Shown piece after piece: positions 43,986 through 53,792 of a stretch of 64,000 nt of DNA. Position numbers and translations under genes: made by a program. This DNA comes from Thalassospira sp. ER-Se-21-Dark (GTDB lineage: Bacteria; Pseudomonadota; Alphaproteobacteria; Rhodospirillales; Thalassospiraceae): contig NZ_VDEZ01000003.1 of assembly GCF_017922435.1 (NCBI RefSeq), positions 378,366 through 442,365 of the forward strand, given 5' to 3'. The notes under the pieces were generated by a model. The model was not told where the DNA came from. It made no database searches and saw only the letters and a program-made list of their open reading frames with translations. Position 1 is the stretch's first letter, and each line of letters begins with the position of its first letter.

Positions 43986-45316
43986 TCGTTCTCCTCATCG
44001 CCTGCCGTGATCTGGCGGGCAATATAGTCCATCAATTCATCCCGACCGGGCTGGAAATCGCGATCGATCCAGTATTCCTCGGCCTGTCTTAAAAGCGCCC
44101 CGACACGCGGCCCCGCAGTTGCAAGGCCAGCTTTTAGAATATCGCGGCCCTGTATTGGCAATTTCACCGGTTGCCAGTTTGCTGCGGCCTCAATCAGGGC
44201 TTTCCATTCGTCATTTTCTGCGCGTGTGCAACGTGGTGGCACCGCGGCGCGCGCACTCCACGCCAAGAGCACCGCATCACGAAATGCGGCGGCCCCCATC
44301 CGGTACAGATCGCGGCGGACGATTTCAGGCCGCAGTTTCGGATCAATCAGCGGCGCATGCGCAACCATTTCAGCAAAACGGTCGGTTTCTTCGTTCGACA
44401 GTCGCAAATCGCGCGCAAAGCGTTCGGCCGCCGCCAGATTGTCTTCGTCATCGTCGCTGTTGCGTCTATCGCCCCCCGGCGCAAACAGTGCCGCAAGGCG
44501 GCGCAACGGATCGGGCTGGATCGCCGGATCGGCAAGGGCGGTGCTATCAAGCCACTGCATGATGCGCAGGCAATCTGTGTGGATCAGCTTGGGCAGAATG
44601 GCCGGCAAAATGCCAAACCCGATCATGTCATTGATCGTGCCGGCAGGACTGCGCGAGCGCAGAAGCTTGAACATCTCGTCGCGAATACGTTCGACCGAAA
44701 TATCATGAAGACCGTTTGCCGCCTTGCGGCAGGCTTCTGCCCCGACGGGATCAATCGGTGGGCGCCCAAACCACGCCTGAAAGCGGAAGAACCGCAAAAT
44801 ACGCAGGAAATCCTCGGCAATCCGGTTTTCGGCCACCCCGATGAACCGCACGCGCCCGTCGCGCAAATCGGTTTCGCCATCAAACGGGTCATAGATCGTG
44901 CCATCAAGGTCGCAGTAAATGGCGTTGAAGGTAAAATCACGGCGCTTGGCATCTTCAAGCCAGCTGTCGGTAAAGGCGACCTCCGCGTGGCGGCCATCGG
45001 TCAGGACATCGACACGCAACGTCGTAATTTCATACGCCCCGGCATCGGTAATTGCCGTGACAGTTCCGTGCTTAAGGCCAGTGGGGATGACCCGGATACC
45101 CGCCTCTTCCAGCGCGGCCTGCGTTTCCTCAGGCGCGAGATCACAGGCGATATCGACATCGACCAGATCACGTTTAAGCAACGCATCGCGCACGACGCCG
45201 CCAACAAAGCGCGCACAGCCACCTTGCTGCGCAATGGCATCAAACACGCGGGCGGTATCATCGGCGACCATGATCCCGTATGGCCGCAATCTGCCGGTTA
45301 CTTCGAGTGCTGTCAT
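43982..45316 (-). CDS. CCA tRNA nucleotidyltransferase
   Basis: About 444 residues. FVGGVVRDALLKRDLVDVDIACDL is the nucleotidyltransferase signature with the metal-binding DxD; RRDFTFNAIYCDLDG and a RILRFFRFQAWFG segment are the ATP/CTP-selecting and tRNA-binding parts. The enzyme builds or repairs tRNA 3' ends. I use ATG 45316 with AAGG close upstream; a GTG at 45352 lacks a ribosome binding site. Part of a minus-strand operon with DUF6111 and NUDIX genes. Confidence 0.92.
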   Translation of the reverse strand: MTALEVTGRLRPYGIMVADDTARVFDAIAQQGGCARFVGGVVRDALLKRDLVDVDIACDLAPEETQAALEEAGIRVIPTGLKHGTVTAITDAGAYEITTLRVDVLTDGRHAEVAFTDSWLEDAKRRDFTFNAIYCDLDGTIYDPFDGETDLRDGRVRFIGVAENRIAEDFLRILRFFRFQAWFGRPPIDPVGAEACRKAANGLHDISVERIRDEMFKLLRSRSPAGTINDMIGFGILPAILPKLIHTDCLRIMQWLDSTALADPAIQPDPLRRLAALFAPGGDRRNSDDDEDNLAAAERFARDLRLSNEETDRFAEMVAHAPLIDPKLRPEIVRRDLYRMGAAAFRDAVLLAWSARAAVPPRCTRAENDEWKALIEAAANWQPVKLPIQGRDILKAGLATAGPRVGALLRQAEEYWIDRDFQPGRDELMDYIARQITAGDEENE

Positions 45317-45370
45317 CGTTGCCTTGTTGCCACCTGTCATATCAAGTGCCACGACGGTGGCTGGGCTGTT

Positions 45371-45658
45371 CTATTCCTTGGGTTCGAAATAGCCCGGCTC
45401 GACCACGCCGTCACGCAATACCGGCGCATGATAAATGGAATCGGGCGGCGCACCAGTCCCAAGTGCAGTGAAAATCAGGATTGCAGCGGTCAGCAACACG
45501 CCCAAACCAAACAGCATCAGCCACGGCCCCTTGTTCCATGGCGGGATGATATCATGACCTTCACGGATGGCCTTGGCACGGGCCCATTTCAGCCACAGCC
45601 CGTAAATCACAAAGGGCAGGATCAGAGGAAGACCGATCTGGATGATTTGTCGCAACAT
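45371..45658 (-). CDS. DUF6111 family membrane protein
   Basis: A 95-residue protein with two hydrophobic helices (about 6-23 and 45-65) joined by a basic, Trp-rich loop (YGLWLKWARAKAIREG). It matches my memory of the alphaproteobacterial DUF6111 family, found between NUDIX and CCA transferase genes. Function unknown. Confidence 0.8.
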   Translation of the reverse strand: MLRQIIQIGLPLILPFVIYGLWLKWARAKAIREGHDIIPPWNKGPWLMLFGLGVLLTAAILIFTALGTGAPPDSIYHAPVLRDGVVEPGYFEPKE

Positions 45659-45681
45659 AAAGCTCTGTCCTAATATTCGGA

Positions 45682-46326
45682 TTAACGGTTAAGCGATGGC
45701 GCATTGGCCCGGATGACTTCAGAGAAGTTGACCAGCATCCCGGCGGTCGCGCCCCAGATGTAATATTCGCGATACGGAATCGCAAAATACCGCCTGCGGG
45801 TGCCCTCAAACGTCACGGTTTGCAGTTTCTGATTTCGCGGATCAAGAATGAAACTGAGCGGCACTTCAAAAACTTCGGCCACTTCGTGGTCATCGGGCTT
45901 AAGATCAAATGGCGGTGTAATCAGACCGACAACCGGGGTCACCTGATAGCCGGTCACGGTGTAATAATCATCAATCCGCCCCACCAGATCGATGTGACGG
46001 CGGGCAAGACCAATTTCTTCCTCTGTCTCGCGGAGCGCGGTTTCTTCAAGGGTGGCGTCGAATTCTTCCTGCCGCCCACCGGGGAAGCTGATTTGACCTG
46101 CATGGTCACTGAGATGATCGGTACGCCTTGTCAGGATCACATGCAAACCCGCTTCGCGCTTGACCAGAGGCACCAGAACAGCCGCCGGACGCGAAATCAG
46201 TTCCCCGTCAGCAAAAGCACGTGCGCGCGATTTCGAACCCGGAAAGTCCACCGCATGGTCGCCACGGCGCTGCAAAACATCGCCAGTTGGCGCGCGCAAG
46301 GCGGCAACGATGTCATCGGGTGTCAT
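45682..46326 (-). CDS. NUDIX hydrolase, probable CoA pyrophosphatase
   Basis: A 214-residue protein. The NUDIX box GGRQEEFDATLEETALRETEEE continues with IGL and is intact. The sequence LVPLVKREAGLHVILTRRTDHLSDHAGQISFPGG is the UPF0035 signature of the CoA-cleaving NudL/YeaB group. It overlaps the DUF1285 stop by four bases. Confidence 0.9.
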   Translation of the reverse strand: MTPDDIVAALRAPTGDVLQRRGDHAVDFPGSKSRARAFADGELISRPAAVLVPLVKREAGLHVILTRRTDHLSDHAGQISFPGGRQEEFDATLEETALRETEEEIGLARRHIDLVGRIDDYYTVTGYQVTPVVGLITPPFDLKPDDHEVAEVFEVPLSFILDPRNQKLQTVTFEGTRRRYFAIPYREYYIWGATAGMLVNFSEVIRANAPSLNR

Positions 46327-46904
46327 TCCGTGGCCTCCATCCGACCGATCTCAAAAAACTTCCCATGACTGTAAACACCGATACGTATCATGTTGTGGTC
46401 AGGGTCACTAATTTCTTCGGCCAATTCGACCAACTGATAAAACACCGCCCTGTTCAGGCGCGCCTCAAGGCCGCGCTCAAGCTCGACATAGGGCGATGGT
46501 TCTTCGGTTTCAGGGTCGTGTTCGACGCGCAGGGGATGATCATCATCAAGTTCCACCCACTGGTCGATATTGGTCCGAAAACAGATATTCTGATCTTTGC
46601 CTTCGCCTTCGTTTTGCATTTCAACCGCGATGAAGGCGACGTCCTCGACCTCGATCCGGGCCATCTCGGCCGGGGTCACCAACCAGTGCCCGCCTTCCTC
46701 ATCACGCTGCAATACGGAAGAAAAAAGCTTCACCAGCTCAATTCGGCCAATCGGACCACCTTGATAGAACCAGGTTCCATCCCGACCTATAGACATAGGG
46801 ATATCGCCGCAGATTTGTGGGTGCCGCCCGGTGTCGGGCTTCTGCCCGCGCAAGCGCGTCCACAACTTCTCGGCGAGATCGATGGTTTTTTGGTTTTCAT
46901 TCAT
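46323..46904 (-). CDS. DUF1285 domain protein
   Basis: A 193-residue cytoplasmic protein of the DUF1285 family, recognised by GDIPMSIGRDGTWFYQGGPIGR, LVKLFSSVLQRDEEGGHWLVTP and the C-terminal RIGVYSHGKFFEIG. Structures of family members exist but the function is unknown. First gene of the minus-strand operon; divergent from moxR. Confidence 0.88.
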   Translation of the reverse strand: MNENQKTIDLAEKLWTRLRGQKPDTGRHPQICGDIPMSIGRDGTWFYQGGPIGRIELVKLFSSVLQRDEEGGHWLVTPAEMARIEVEDVAFIAVEMQNEGEGKDQNICFRTNIDQWVELDDDHPLRVEHDPETEEPSPYVELERGLEARLNRAVFYQLVELAEEISDPDHNMIRIGVYSHGKFFEIGRMEATE

Positions 46905-47017
46905 GCTGTAGAGTTGATCCTGAACCAGACGTTTTCCCGTTATGCTTATGCGATTTCATCTGCGTTCTCTGGCCTGCCAACGCCTGCACTGCAACATAGG
47001 AAGCACAGTCAACCGCC

Positions 47018-48058
47018 ATGACAAACGCGCCACAATTCCCCGAAGAAATGGGTTTCTCCCAGGAAAGCAGTCTTGAACGCGATGCAGCCCGTCTGGACGA
47101 GTGTGTCGCACGGCTGGCCGAAGCCCGCAAAATGATTTCCAGTATTATATTTGGGCAGAATGATGCCGTAGAGCAAACACTTATCGGCATTTTATCCGGA
47201 GGACATGTGCTGATGGTCGGTGCGCCGGGCCTTGGCAAGTCACTTCTGGCGCACACACTGGGCAAGGTTCTTGGCCTGCTTGACAAGCGTGTTCAGTTCA
47301 CACCCGATCTGATGCCCGCCGATATTCTGGGTTCCGAAGTTCTTGAAGAAGGGGCAGACGGCAAACGCGCGTTTCGCTTCATCAAGGGACCGGTATTTTG
47401 CCAGTTGCTTTTGGCCGATGAAATCAACCGTGCCAGCCCGCGTACACAGTCCGCCCTGTTGCAGGCGATGCAGGAACGCGAGGTTTCGGTTGCCGGTTAC
47501 AGCCACAAACTGCCCGAACCGTTCCATGTTCTGGCGACCCAGAACCCGTTGGAGCAGGAAGGCACCTATCCCCTGCCCGAAGCACAGCTTGACCGTTTCC
47601 TGCTTGAAGTCCGTCTCGGCTATCCCGATGCTGATGAAGAACGCAAGATCGTGACCGAAACCACCGGCCGGTACCCGGCCCGCCCACGACAGGTTCTTCA
47701 AACCGATGATCTGGTAGAGGCACAGGACTTTGTCCGCCGGCTGCCAATGCCGGACCGCGTTCTTGATACCATCATTGCCCTGTGTCGCGAATGCCGCCCG
47801 GAAAGCACATCACTTGCCGATATTCGTGAAAATGTCGCCTGGGGCCCCGGTACACGTGCGGCACAGGCCCTGTCACTGGCGTGCCGGGCGCGTGCGATGC
47901 TGTTTGGGCGCTTTGCCCCCTCGATAGAGGATATCGAAGAACTTGCCGTTCCTGTTTTGCGCCATCGTTTTGGCCTGACCTATGGCGCACGCGCCGAAGG
48001 CTTTACCGCCAAGGGGCTGATTACCGATGCGCTTGCCCACCTGCAGGAGAAAAACTAA
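47018..48058 (+). CDS. MoxR family AAA+ ATPase
   Basis: A 346-residue chaperone-like ATPase. Walker A is GAPGLGKS (68-75), Walker B LLLADEINRASPRTQSALL, and ATQNPLEQEGTYPLPEAQLDRF is the MoxR sensor region. MoxR proteins assist assembly of complexes with VWA-type proteins; the next gene (DUF58) is the usual partner. Confidence 0.94.
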   Translation: MTNAPQFPEEMGFSQESSLERDAARLDECVARLAEARKMISSIIFGQNDAVEQTLIGILSGGHVLMVGAPGLGKSLLAHTLGKVLGLLDKRVQFTPDLMPADILGSEVLEEGADGKRAFRFIKGPVFCQLLLADEINRASPRTQSALLQAMQEREVSVAGYSHKLPEPFHVLATQNPLEQEGTYPLPEAQLDRFLLEVRLGYPDADEERKIVTETTGRYPARPRQVLQTDDLVEAQDFVRRLPMPDRVLDTIIALCRECRPESTSLADIRENVAWGPGTRAAQALSLACRARAMLFGRFAPSIEDIEELAVPVLRHRFGLTYGARAEGFTAKGLITDALAHLQEKN

Positions 48059-49012
48059 TTGGTCACCGCCCCCGTGCAGGATCATGTTGCCGCCGCCCGC
48101 GCCCTTGCGGCAAAACTGCCACAGCTGATTGATGAGTCGCGCCGAACGGCCATCAGTCTGCGCAGCGGCCTGCATGGCAATCGCAAGGTCGGACCGGGCA
48201 GTGATTTCTGGCAATTCCGCCCCTATGTTCCTGGCGATCCAACCAACCAGATTGACTGGCGGCGGTCTGCGCGCAGCGAACATACCTTCATCCGCCAGAC
48301 CGAGTGGCAGGCCAGTCATAATTACTGGATCTGGCCGGTACTTTCGCCGTCGACCTTTTGGGCATCAGGTGACAAGCTGCCGTCGAAAGCCGAACGCACC
48401 CTGATCATTTCCATCGCATTGGCCGACCTTCTGATCCGCAACGGCGAAACCGTTGGCACCTTTGACGGCGAACGTACGCGCATCACATCGGCAGAGCATC
48501 TTGAAAAACTCGGTCACGCGATGCTGGCAAGTCCGCAAAGCATCGCGGGCCAGGCGACAAACATTCACCCTGGTCGGAAACATTCGGTGCTGATCCTTGG
48601 TGACTTCCTTGAATTTGCGGATCAAAGCGAACAGTCGGCACGCACGGTGCGGCGTTTGGGCCAGTATCAAAATGACGGTGCGCTGGTGCAAATTCTTGAT
48701 CCTGCAGAAATCGCCCCACCATTTCAGGGGCGGGTTGATCTGTTTGATACCGATGATCAAATGATTTTCCGCAGCGAAAAGTTCGAAGACCTCACGGAGG
48801 GCTATAAACTTCGCGCCCAGAAATGGCGGGCATTGGTCCGCGATGCGGCGCGCCAGAATGACTGGCTTTATGACCGGCATGTCACATCCGAAAGTGCCAG
48901 CCCGACATTGCTGGCCCTTTATCAGCATCTGAGCGAACGGCAAAATCAAAGCGGATCGAACGGGCGCGGCCGTCCTAACCTGCATTGCCATAACACGCAG
49001 GAGATGTCATGA
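48059..49012 (+). CDS. DUF58 domain protein
   Basis: A 317-residue soluble protein with the DUF58 motif GSDFWQFRPYVPGDPTNQIDWRRSAR and a following VWA-like fold. It starts at TTG directly after the moxR stop, behind AGGAG, so translation is coupled. DUF58 proteins are partners of MoxR. Confidence 0.9.
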   Translation: MVTAPVQDHVAAARALAAKLPQLIDESRRTAISLRSGLHGNRKVGPGSDFWQFRPYVPGDPTNQIDWRRSARSEHTFIRQTEWQASHNYWIWPVLSPSTFWASGDKLPSKAERTLIISIALADLLIRNGETVGTFDGERTRITSAEHLEKLGHAMLASPQSIAGQATNIHPGRKHSVLILGDFLEFADQSEQSARTVRRLGQYQNDGALVQILDPAEIAPPFQGRVDLFDTDDQMIFRSEKFEDLTEGYKLRAQKWRALVRDAARQNDWLYDRHVTSESASPTLLALYQHLSERQNQSGSNGRGRPNLHCHNTQEMS

Positions 49013-51720
49013 GCCTGTCGGCCATCACATTCCTGTATCCTGCGATGCTGGCCGGGTTGCTGGCATTGCCGATTGTCTGGCTTTTGATCAGATCGGCACC
49101 ACGGTCACCCAAAACCGTTATCTTCCCGGCTGCGCGTATTTTGCGGGGCCTTAAAAGCAAACGCCGCGATATTCAGCGCGCACCGATCTGGCAAACCATT
49201 CTGCGCTGTTTGATCCTGACGCTTCTGATCATTGCCGCTGCCCGCCCGGTGATGAACCGCAATGATTTTGCCGCCAACGATGGTGCGATATTGATCATTG
49301 CCGATAATGGCTGGGACAGTGCGGCAAACTGGCGGCAATACCGCACGGCATTGCAACAGATCGCCAATCAGGCCCGGTTCGAGCTGCAAACGGTCTATAT
49401 TGCCCAAACCGCGCCCGAGGCAGCAGGTGCGACCACATGGAAACTGCCAGACATTGTCGGGCCGGTATCGCCCAACGATACCAAAAACCTGTTTGATCGC
49501 TTGCAACCACGTCCTTGGCCCTCGGATTATACCGCCCTTTCGGATTTGATTTCCGAACGCCCGGAAATGAACCGGGCTGTTGGCAGCATCTTGTGGCTAA
49601 CCAGCGAGATGGACAACCCCGGCAAGGCCAAAATCGCATCCGAACTGCTTGATATCGCGCCAATCACAACGATTTCACCAACCATCACCGACCGTATCGC
49701 CATCCGGTCGCTTAGCCGGTCAGGTACCGGCATGTTGGCAACATTGGCCCATAATCGCGACGATCAACCGCGCGAGATTAATCTTCTTGCCCGCGGCGAA
49801 CGCGGCAATGTGATCCTGCGCCATGCGGTGGAAATCACGCCGGACAGTGATCAAAGCGATGTCGCCATTCTGTTGCCGCGCGATATTTCCAACGCCATTC
49901 AATCCGTTGGCATTGAGGGGATGGAAAGTGCCGCGTCGGTGTTTCAGACCGGTGCCCGCTGGCAACAACGCCGGGTTGGTGTCGTGGTCAGTTCTGGCGA
50001 CGGTCCGGGGGTGTTGTCTGATCAGTATTTCTTCCTTGATCGGGCGCTTTCGCCCTATGCGGATGTGACTTATGCGCCGCTTGGAACGTTGCTTGAAGAC
50101 AAGGTAGATGTTCTGGTCTCCGCCGGGCCGATTTCAGGACTGGGTAGCCAGTTTGACGCGCTGGAACGCTGGGTCAATGAAGGCGGCATGCTGGTGCGGT
50201 TTGCGGGCGACAGTTCGTCGCAGATCGGCAACGATTTCCTGCCCGTCACACTCAGGCTGGGTAACCGCGACTTTGGCGGATCGATGTCGTGGGAAAAGCC
50301 CAAAAGGTTGCTCGACTTTCCGGACAACAGCCCGTTCGACGGGATTGAAGTGCCTGACGACATCACGGTCACCCGACAATTGCTGGCCGAACCCGACCCC
50401 GACATTGTCAGCAAGACTTGGGCACGTCTGACCGATGGGACGCCCCTGATCACCAGCACACCGCGCAATGCTGGACGGATTGTTCTTTTCCATGTCACAC
50501 CTTGGGCCGATTGGTCGAACCTGCCGATGTCGGGCCTGTTTGTCGAGCTTTGGCAGCGGCTTCTTCCTCTTGCCAGTCCAAGCAATCGCAGCGATGCAGA
50601 ACTGCAAAGCAGCCTGCCAGCCCAGACCATTCTGGATGGTTTTGGCCGACCGCATCAGCCAGATGCCTTGATCCTGCCAGTTCAAACCCCGCTTCCGACA
50701 CCCAATCCGCGCCATCCGCCGGGCATTTACGGTGAAGACGGACAGGCGGTTGCGCTGAACCTTGGCCCGTCACTTACCGATATCGGACGCGATGTGGTCT
50801 GGCCTTCGGGCATCAGCACACGTGAAATCACCGATCAAAGCCAGGTTGATCTTGCCGCCCTTTGCCTGTTGGCGGCCTTTATTCTGATCTTGTTTGATGC
50901 CGCGATTTTGCTGGTACTCAACAATGTCTCACTCCGGCGCAGTCGACGCAGCAATGCCCTGACATCGCTTTTGCTGGTCGCCGTCATAACTGGTGCGGCC
51001 GCAGCAAGCATGATGATGCCAGCAGCATCCATGGCGGCAACACTGCCCGAAGCAGCCCTGCAACCGCGTCTGGCTTATCTTGAGACCGGGAATGCGCCGG
51101 TAGATCGCCTCAGCCGTGCCGGGATGACAGGCCTGACCGAAATCCTGCGTAGGCGTAGTGCGGCAGACCTCAACACCGTCGATGGCGTTAATCCGGAAAC
51201 CGACGAGCTTAGTTTCTATCCGCTGATCTATTGGCCGCTGGTTGACGGGCAGGAACCGTTTTCAGAACGCGCACAGGAACGATTGAACCGTTATCTGAAT
51301 AATGGTGGCATGATCCTGATCGACAGCCGTGACCGCGAAGTCCAACCGGCGCGCTTGCGGCGTCTTTTGGCCGGGTTGGAAGTTCCGCTTCTGGACCGTG
51401 CGCCAAGTGATCACATCCTGTTTCGCAGTTTCTATCTGCTTGATCATGCCTTTGGCCGGTTTTCCGAACCGTTATGGCTTGATGCCCGTCCCAGTCAACG
51501 TCTGGATGGGGTCGCATCGGTTTTGTTCGGGGGCAATGACTGGGCATCGGCCTGGATCATTCCCGAAGGCCGCGATGAACTGCGCAGCGAAGACATATCC
51601 CCCCGGCAACGCGAAATGGCCTATCGGTTTGGCGTTAATCTGGTGATGTATGCCCTGACGGGGAGTTACAAGGGCGATCAGGTCCATATCCCGGCCATTC
51701 TGGAAAGGTTAGGCCGATGA
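49009..51720 (+). CDS. BatA-like/DUF4159 membrane protein
   Basis: A 903-residue protein. The N-terminus is the BatA/aerotolerance region with two membrane helices (ITFLYPAMLAGLLALPIVWLL and a second near 62-80). A long periplasmic or cytoplasmic middle region with a glutamine-amidotransferase-like look (VLVSAGPISGLGSQFDALERWVNEGGMLV) follows, then membrane helices at about 620-690, and a C-terminal DUF4159 domain from about 680. ATGA overlaps on both sides. Typical third gene of the MoxR cluster. Confidence 0.88.
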   Translation: MSLSAITFLYPAMLAGLLALPIVWLLIRSAPRSPKTVIFPAARILRGLKSKRRDIQRAPIWQTILRCLILTLLIIAAARPVMNRNDFAANDGAILIIADNGWDSAANWRQYRTALQQIANQARFELQTVYIAQTAPEAAGATTWKLPDIVGPVSPNDTKNLFDRLQPRPWPSDYTALSDLISERPEMNRAVGSILWLTSEMDNPGKAKIASELLDIAPITTISPTITDRIAIRSLSRSGTGMLATLAHNRDDQPREINLLARGERGNVILRHAVEITPDSDQSDVAILLPRDISNAIQSVGIEGMESAASVFQTGARWQQRRVGVVVSSGDGPGVLSDQYFFLDRALSPYADVTYAPLGTLLEDKVDVLVSAGPISGLGSQFDALERWVNEGGMLVRFAGDSSSQIGNDFLPVTLRLGNRDFGGSMSWEKPKRLLDFPDNSPFDGIEVPDDITVTRQLLAEPDPDIVSKTWARLTDGTPLITSTPRNAGRIVLFHVTPWADWSNLPMSGLFVELWQRLLPLASPSNRSDAELQSSLPAQTILDGFGRPHQPDALILPVQTPLPTPNPRHPPGIYGEDGQAVALNLGPSLTDIGRDVVWPSGISTREITDQSQVDLAALCLLAAFILILFDAAILLVLNNVSLRRSRRSNALTSLLLVAVITGAAAASMMMPAASMAATLPEAALQPRLAYLETGNAPVDRLSRAGMTGLTEILRRRSAADLNTVDGVNPETDELSFYPLIYWPLVDGQEPFSERAQERLNRYLNNGGMILIDSRDREVQPARLRRLLAGLEVPLLDRAPSDHILFRSFYLLDHAFGRFSEPLWLDARPSQRLDGVASVLFGGNDWASAWIIPEGRDELRSEDISPRQREMAYRFGVNLVMYALTGSYKGDQVHIPAILERLGR

Positions 51721-53792
51721 ACCAGGGATGGCAGAACCTTCAGATTTCCCCGCTTCTCGACATCACCATCCTGCAAGGCTTGGCTGTTCTGTGTTTGGGT
51801 GCCGTCATTGTCTTCACGATCTTCCGGCTGCGTGGCACGGTCTGGCGCGGGGTGGTGATGGTGCTGGTTCTTCTGACCCTTCTGGCACCGCAATTTACTG
51901 ACCGTGAAAGCGAAAAACTAAGCGATATCATTCTGGTCCTTGTTGACCGGTCGGCAAGCCAGAATATCGCAAACCGCGCAGCACAAACCGATGCGGCGAT
52001 TGCCGAACTGCAAGATCGCTTTGCCGAGGATCCATCGGTGGAGCTTCGCTTTGAAGATGTTCCTGGCGATACCGATACCCGCATGTTTGCCGTCCTTGAT
52101 CGATTGCTGGGCGGGTTGCCGCGTGAACGGCTGGGTGGTGTCATGATGATTACCGACGGGCAGGTTCACGACGTGCCAAGCAGCCTTGATCTGAACGCGC
52201 CCCTGCATGTTTTGATCAGTGGCGGGCGTGATGAACGTGATCGCCGGTTGGTCATTCGCCAAAGTGCAGATTACGGCATTGTCGGCAAGGATGCCGAATT
52301 CATGATCGAGGCGGTCGATCCGCAATTGCCCCCCGGCACGGCGATCCCGGTACGCATGCTGCTTGAAGACGGTACAGAACGCGAAGTTGCCCTGCCCGCC
52401 AACGAACAACGCCGGGTCAGCATCCCGGTGCCGCATGCCGGATCGGTTCTTGCCGAATTGCGTATGGATACGCTTGAGGAAGAAACCGACAAATCCAACA
52501 ACCGTCTGATCCTTGAAACCGCCGGTGTGCGAGATCGGTTGCGCGTGTTGTTGTTATCTGGTGAACCCCACCCGGGCGAGCGGGCCTGGCGTAATCTTTT
52601 GCGGGCTGATCCCGGTGTGGACCTTGTACATTTCACGATTTTGCGCCCGCCAGAAAAGGGTGACGACACGCCGATCAATGAACTGGCGCTGATTCCGTTT
52701 CCGATCCGCGATCTGTTTGAAGTGCGCCTGCGCCAATTTGATCTGATCATTTTTGACCGCTATCAGATGCGTGGTGTTTTGCCGCCGCACTATCTTGAAA
52801 AGGTCGTTGATTTCGTCAAATGGGGTGGCGCGGCACTGGTCGTCGCCGGGCCGGAATATGTCGGGCCGGACGGGCTTGCCAGCACGGCGTTGAATGATCT
52901 GATGCCTGCCACGCCGACCGGACGGGTTATCGAGCAGGCCTTTGTCCCGCGGGTTAATCAGGCTGGCCGCCTGCACCCGGTTACAACTGCCATTGCCGGT
53001 TCTCCGAACACCCCCCCGAAATGGGGCCAATGGTATCGTCAGATCGAAACGCGTACTTCTGATCCCGATGCCATGACGCTTTTGACCGGTGTTGATGACC
53101 TGCCGCTTCTGACCATGCAGCGGGTCGAGGAAGGCCGTGTGGCGATGTTAAGCTCCGATCAGATGTGGCTTTGGCAGCGTGGCCATGATGGCGGCGGCCC
53201 TGTGGCAGAATTGCTGCGGCGCTTGTCGCACTGGCTGATGAAGGAACCAGCCCTTGACGAGAACACTGTGCTGACCGAACGCAGCCCGGATGGCGAGAGC
53301 CTGATCCTCAATTGGCGCAAGATCGGCGCGGCCCCCGAAGCAGCCAGCGTGATCAATCCGGAAACCGGTGAACAGATCAATGCGCCGTTCGAACAACTGC
53401 CCGATCAATCCTGGCAGGCGACTGTTCCGATTGAAACCCGTGGTCTGATCCGGGTTCGGGTGCGTGATAAGGATGATCGCAGTCAAACCGCGTTGCATGT
53501 CGACCGTGATGTCCTGACCGCCGAAACACGGAACACCAACTCCACCCCGGATCTTTTGGCCGGGCTGGTTGCGGAAAATGATGGCTATATCGGCCGGATC
53601 GAAGATGGGTTGCCAGACTTCCGCCATGTGCCCGATGACCGTATCTGGCATGGCAGCAACTGGGCCGGTTTCCTTCAGACCGACAGTTTCAAGACCGTGA
53701 TTGGCGGCATTACAAACTTGCTGCCGATCCCGTTTGTCGCGCTTTTGATCGGGGCGATCTGTTTGCTGGGCTGGCGGGTCGAAAGCAAGTGA
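51717..53792 (+). CDS. Conserved membrane protein of the MoxR-DUF4159 operon
   Basis: A 691-residue protein with two N-terminal membrane helices (about 17-36 and 41-60) and one near the C-terminus. Residues ~70-170 look like a VWA domain with a partial MIDAS (LVLVDRSASQN). A later part (residues ~350-470) resembles the class I glutamine-amidotransferase-like fold (FVKWGGAALVVAGPEYVGPDG). Last gene of the operon; its stop abuts the convergent LysR gene stop. Function unknown. Confidence 0.82.
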   Translation: MNQGWQNLQISPLLDITILQGLAVLCLGAVIVFTIFRLRGTVWRGVVMVLVLLTLLAPQFTDRESEKLSDIILVLVDRSASQNIANRAAQTDAAIAELQDRFAEDPSVELRFEDVPGDTDTRMFAVLDRLLGGLPRERLGGVMMITDGQVHDVPSSLDLNAPLHVLISGGRDERDRRLVIRQSADYGIVGKDAEFMIEAVDPQLPPGTAIPVRMLLEDGTEREVALPANEQRRVSIPVPHAGSVLAELRMDTLEEETDKSNNRLILETAGVRDRLRVLLLSGEPHPGERAWRNLLRADPGVDLVHFTILRPPEKGDDTPINELALIPFPIRDLFEVRLRQFDLIIFDRYQMRGVLPPHYLEKVVDFVKWGGAALVVAGPEYVGPDGLASTALNDLMPATPTGRVIEQAFVPRVNQAGRLHPVTTAIAGSPNTPPKWGQWYRQIETRTSDPDAMTLLTGVDDLPLLTMQRVEEGRVAMLSSDQMWLWQRGHDGGGPVAELLRRLSHWLMKEPALDENTVLTERSPDGESLILNWRKIGAAPEAASVINPETGEQINAPFEQLPDQSWQATVPIETRGLIRVRVRDKDDRSQTALHVDRDVLTAETRNTNSTPDLLAGLVAENDGYIGRIEDGLPDFRHVPDDRIWHGSNWAGFLQTDSFKTVIGGITNLLPIPFVALLIGAICLLGWRVESK

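Noticed and set aside
44171-45673. 500-codon plus-strand frame
   Set aside because: Antisense to the CCA transferase and DUF6111 genes, which have clear motifs; its own translation has none.
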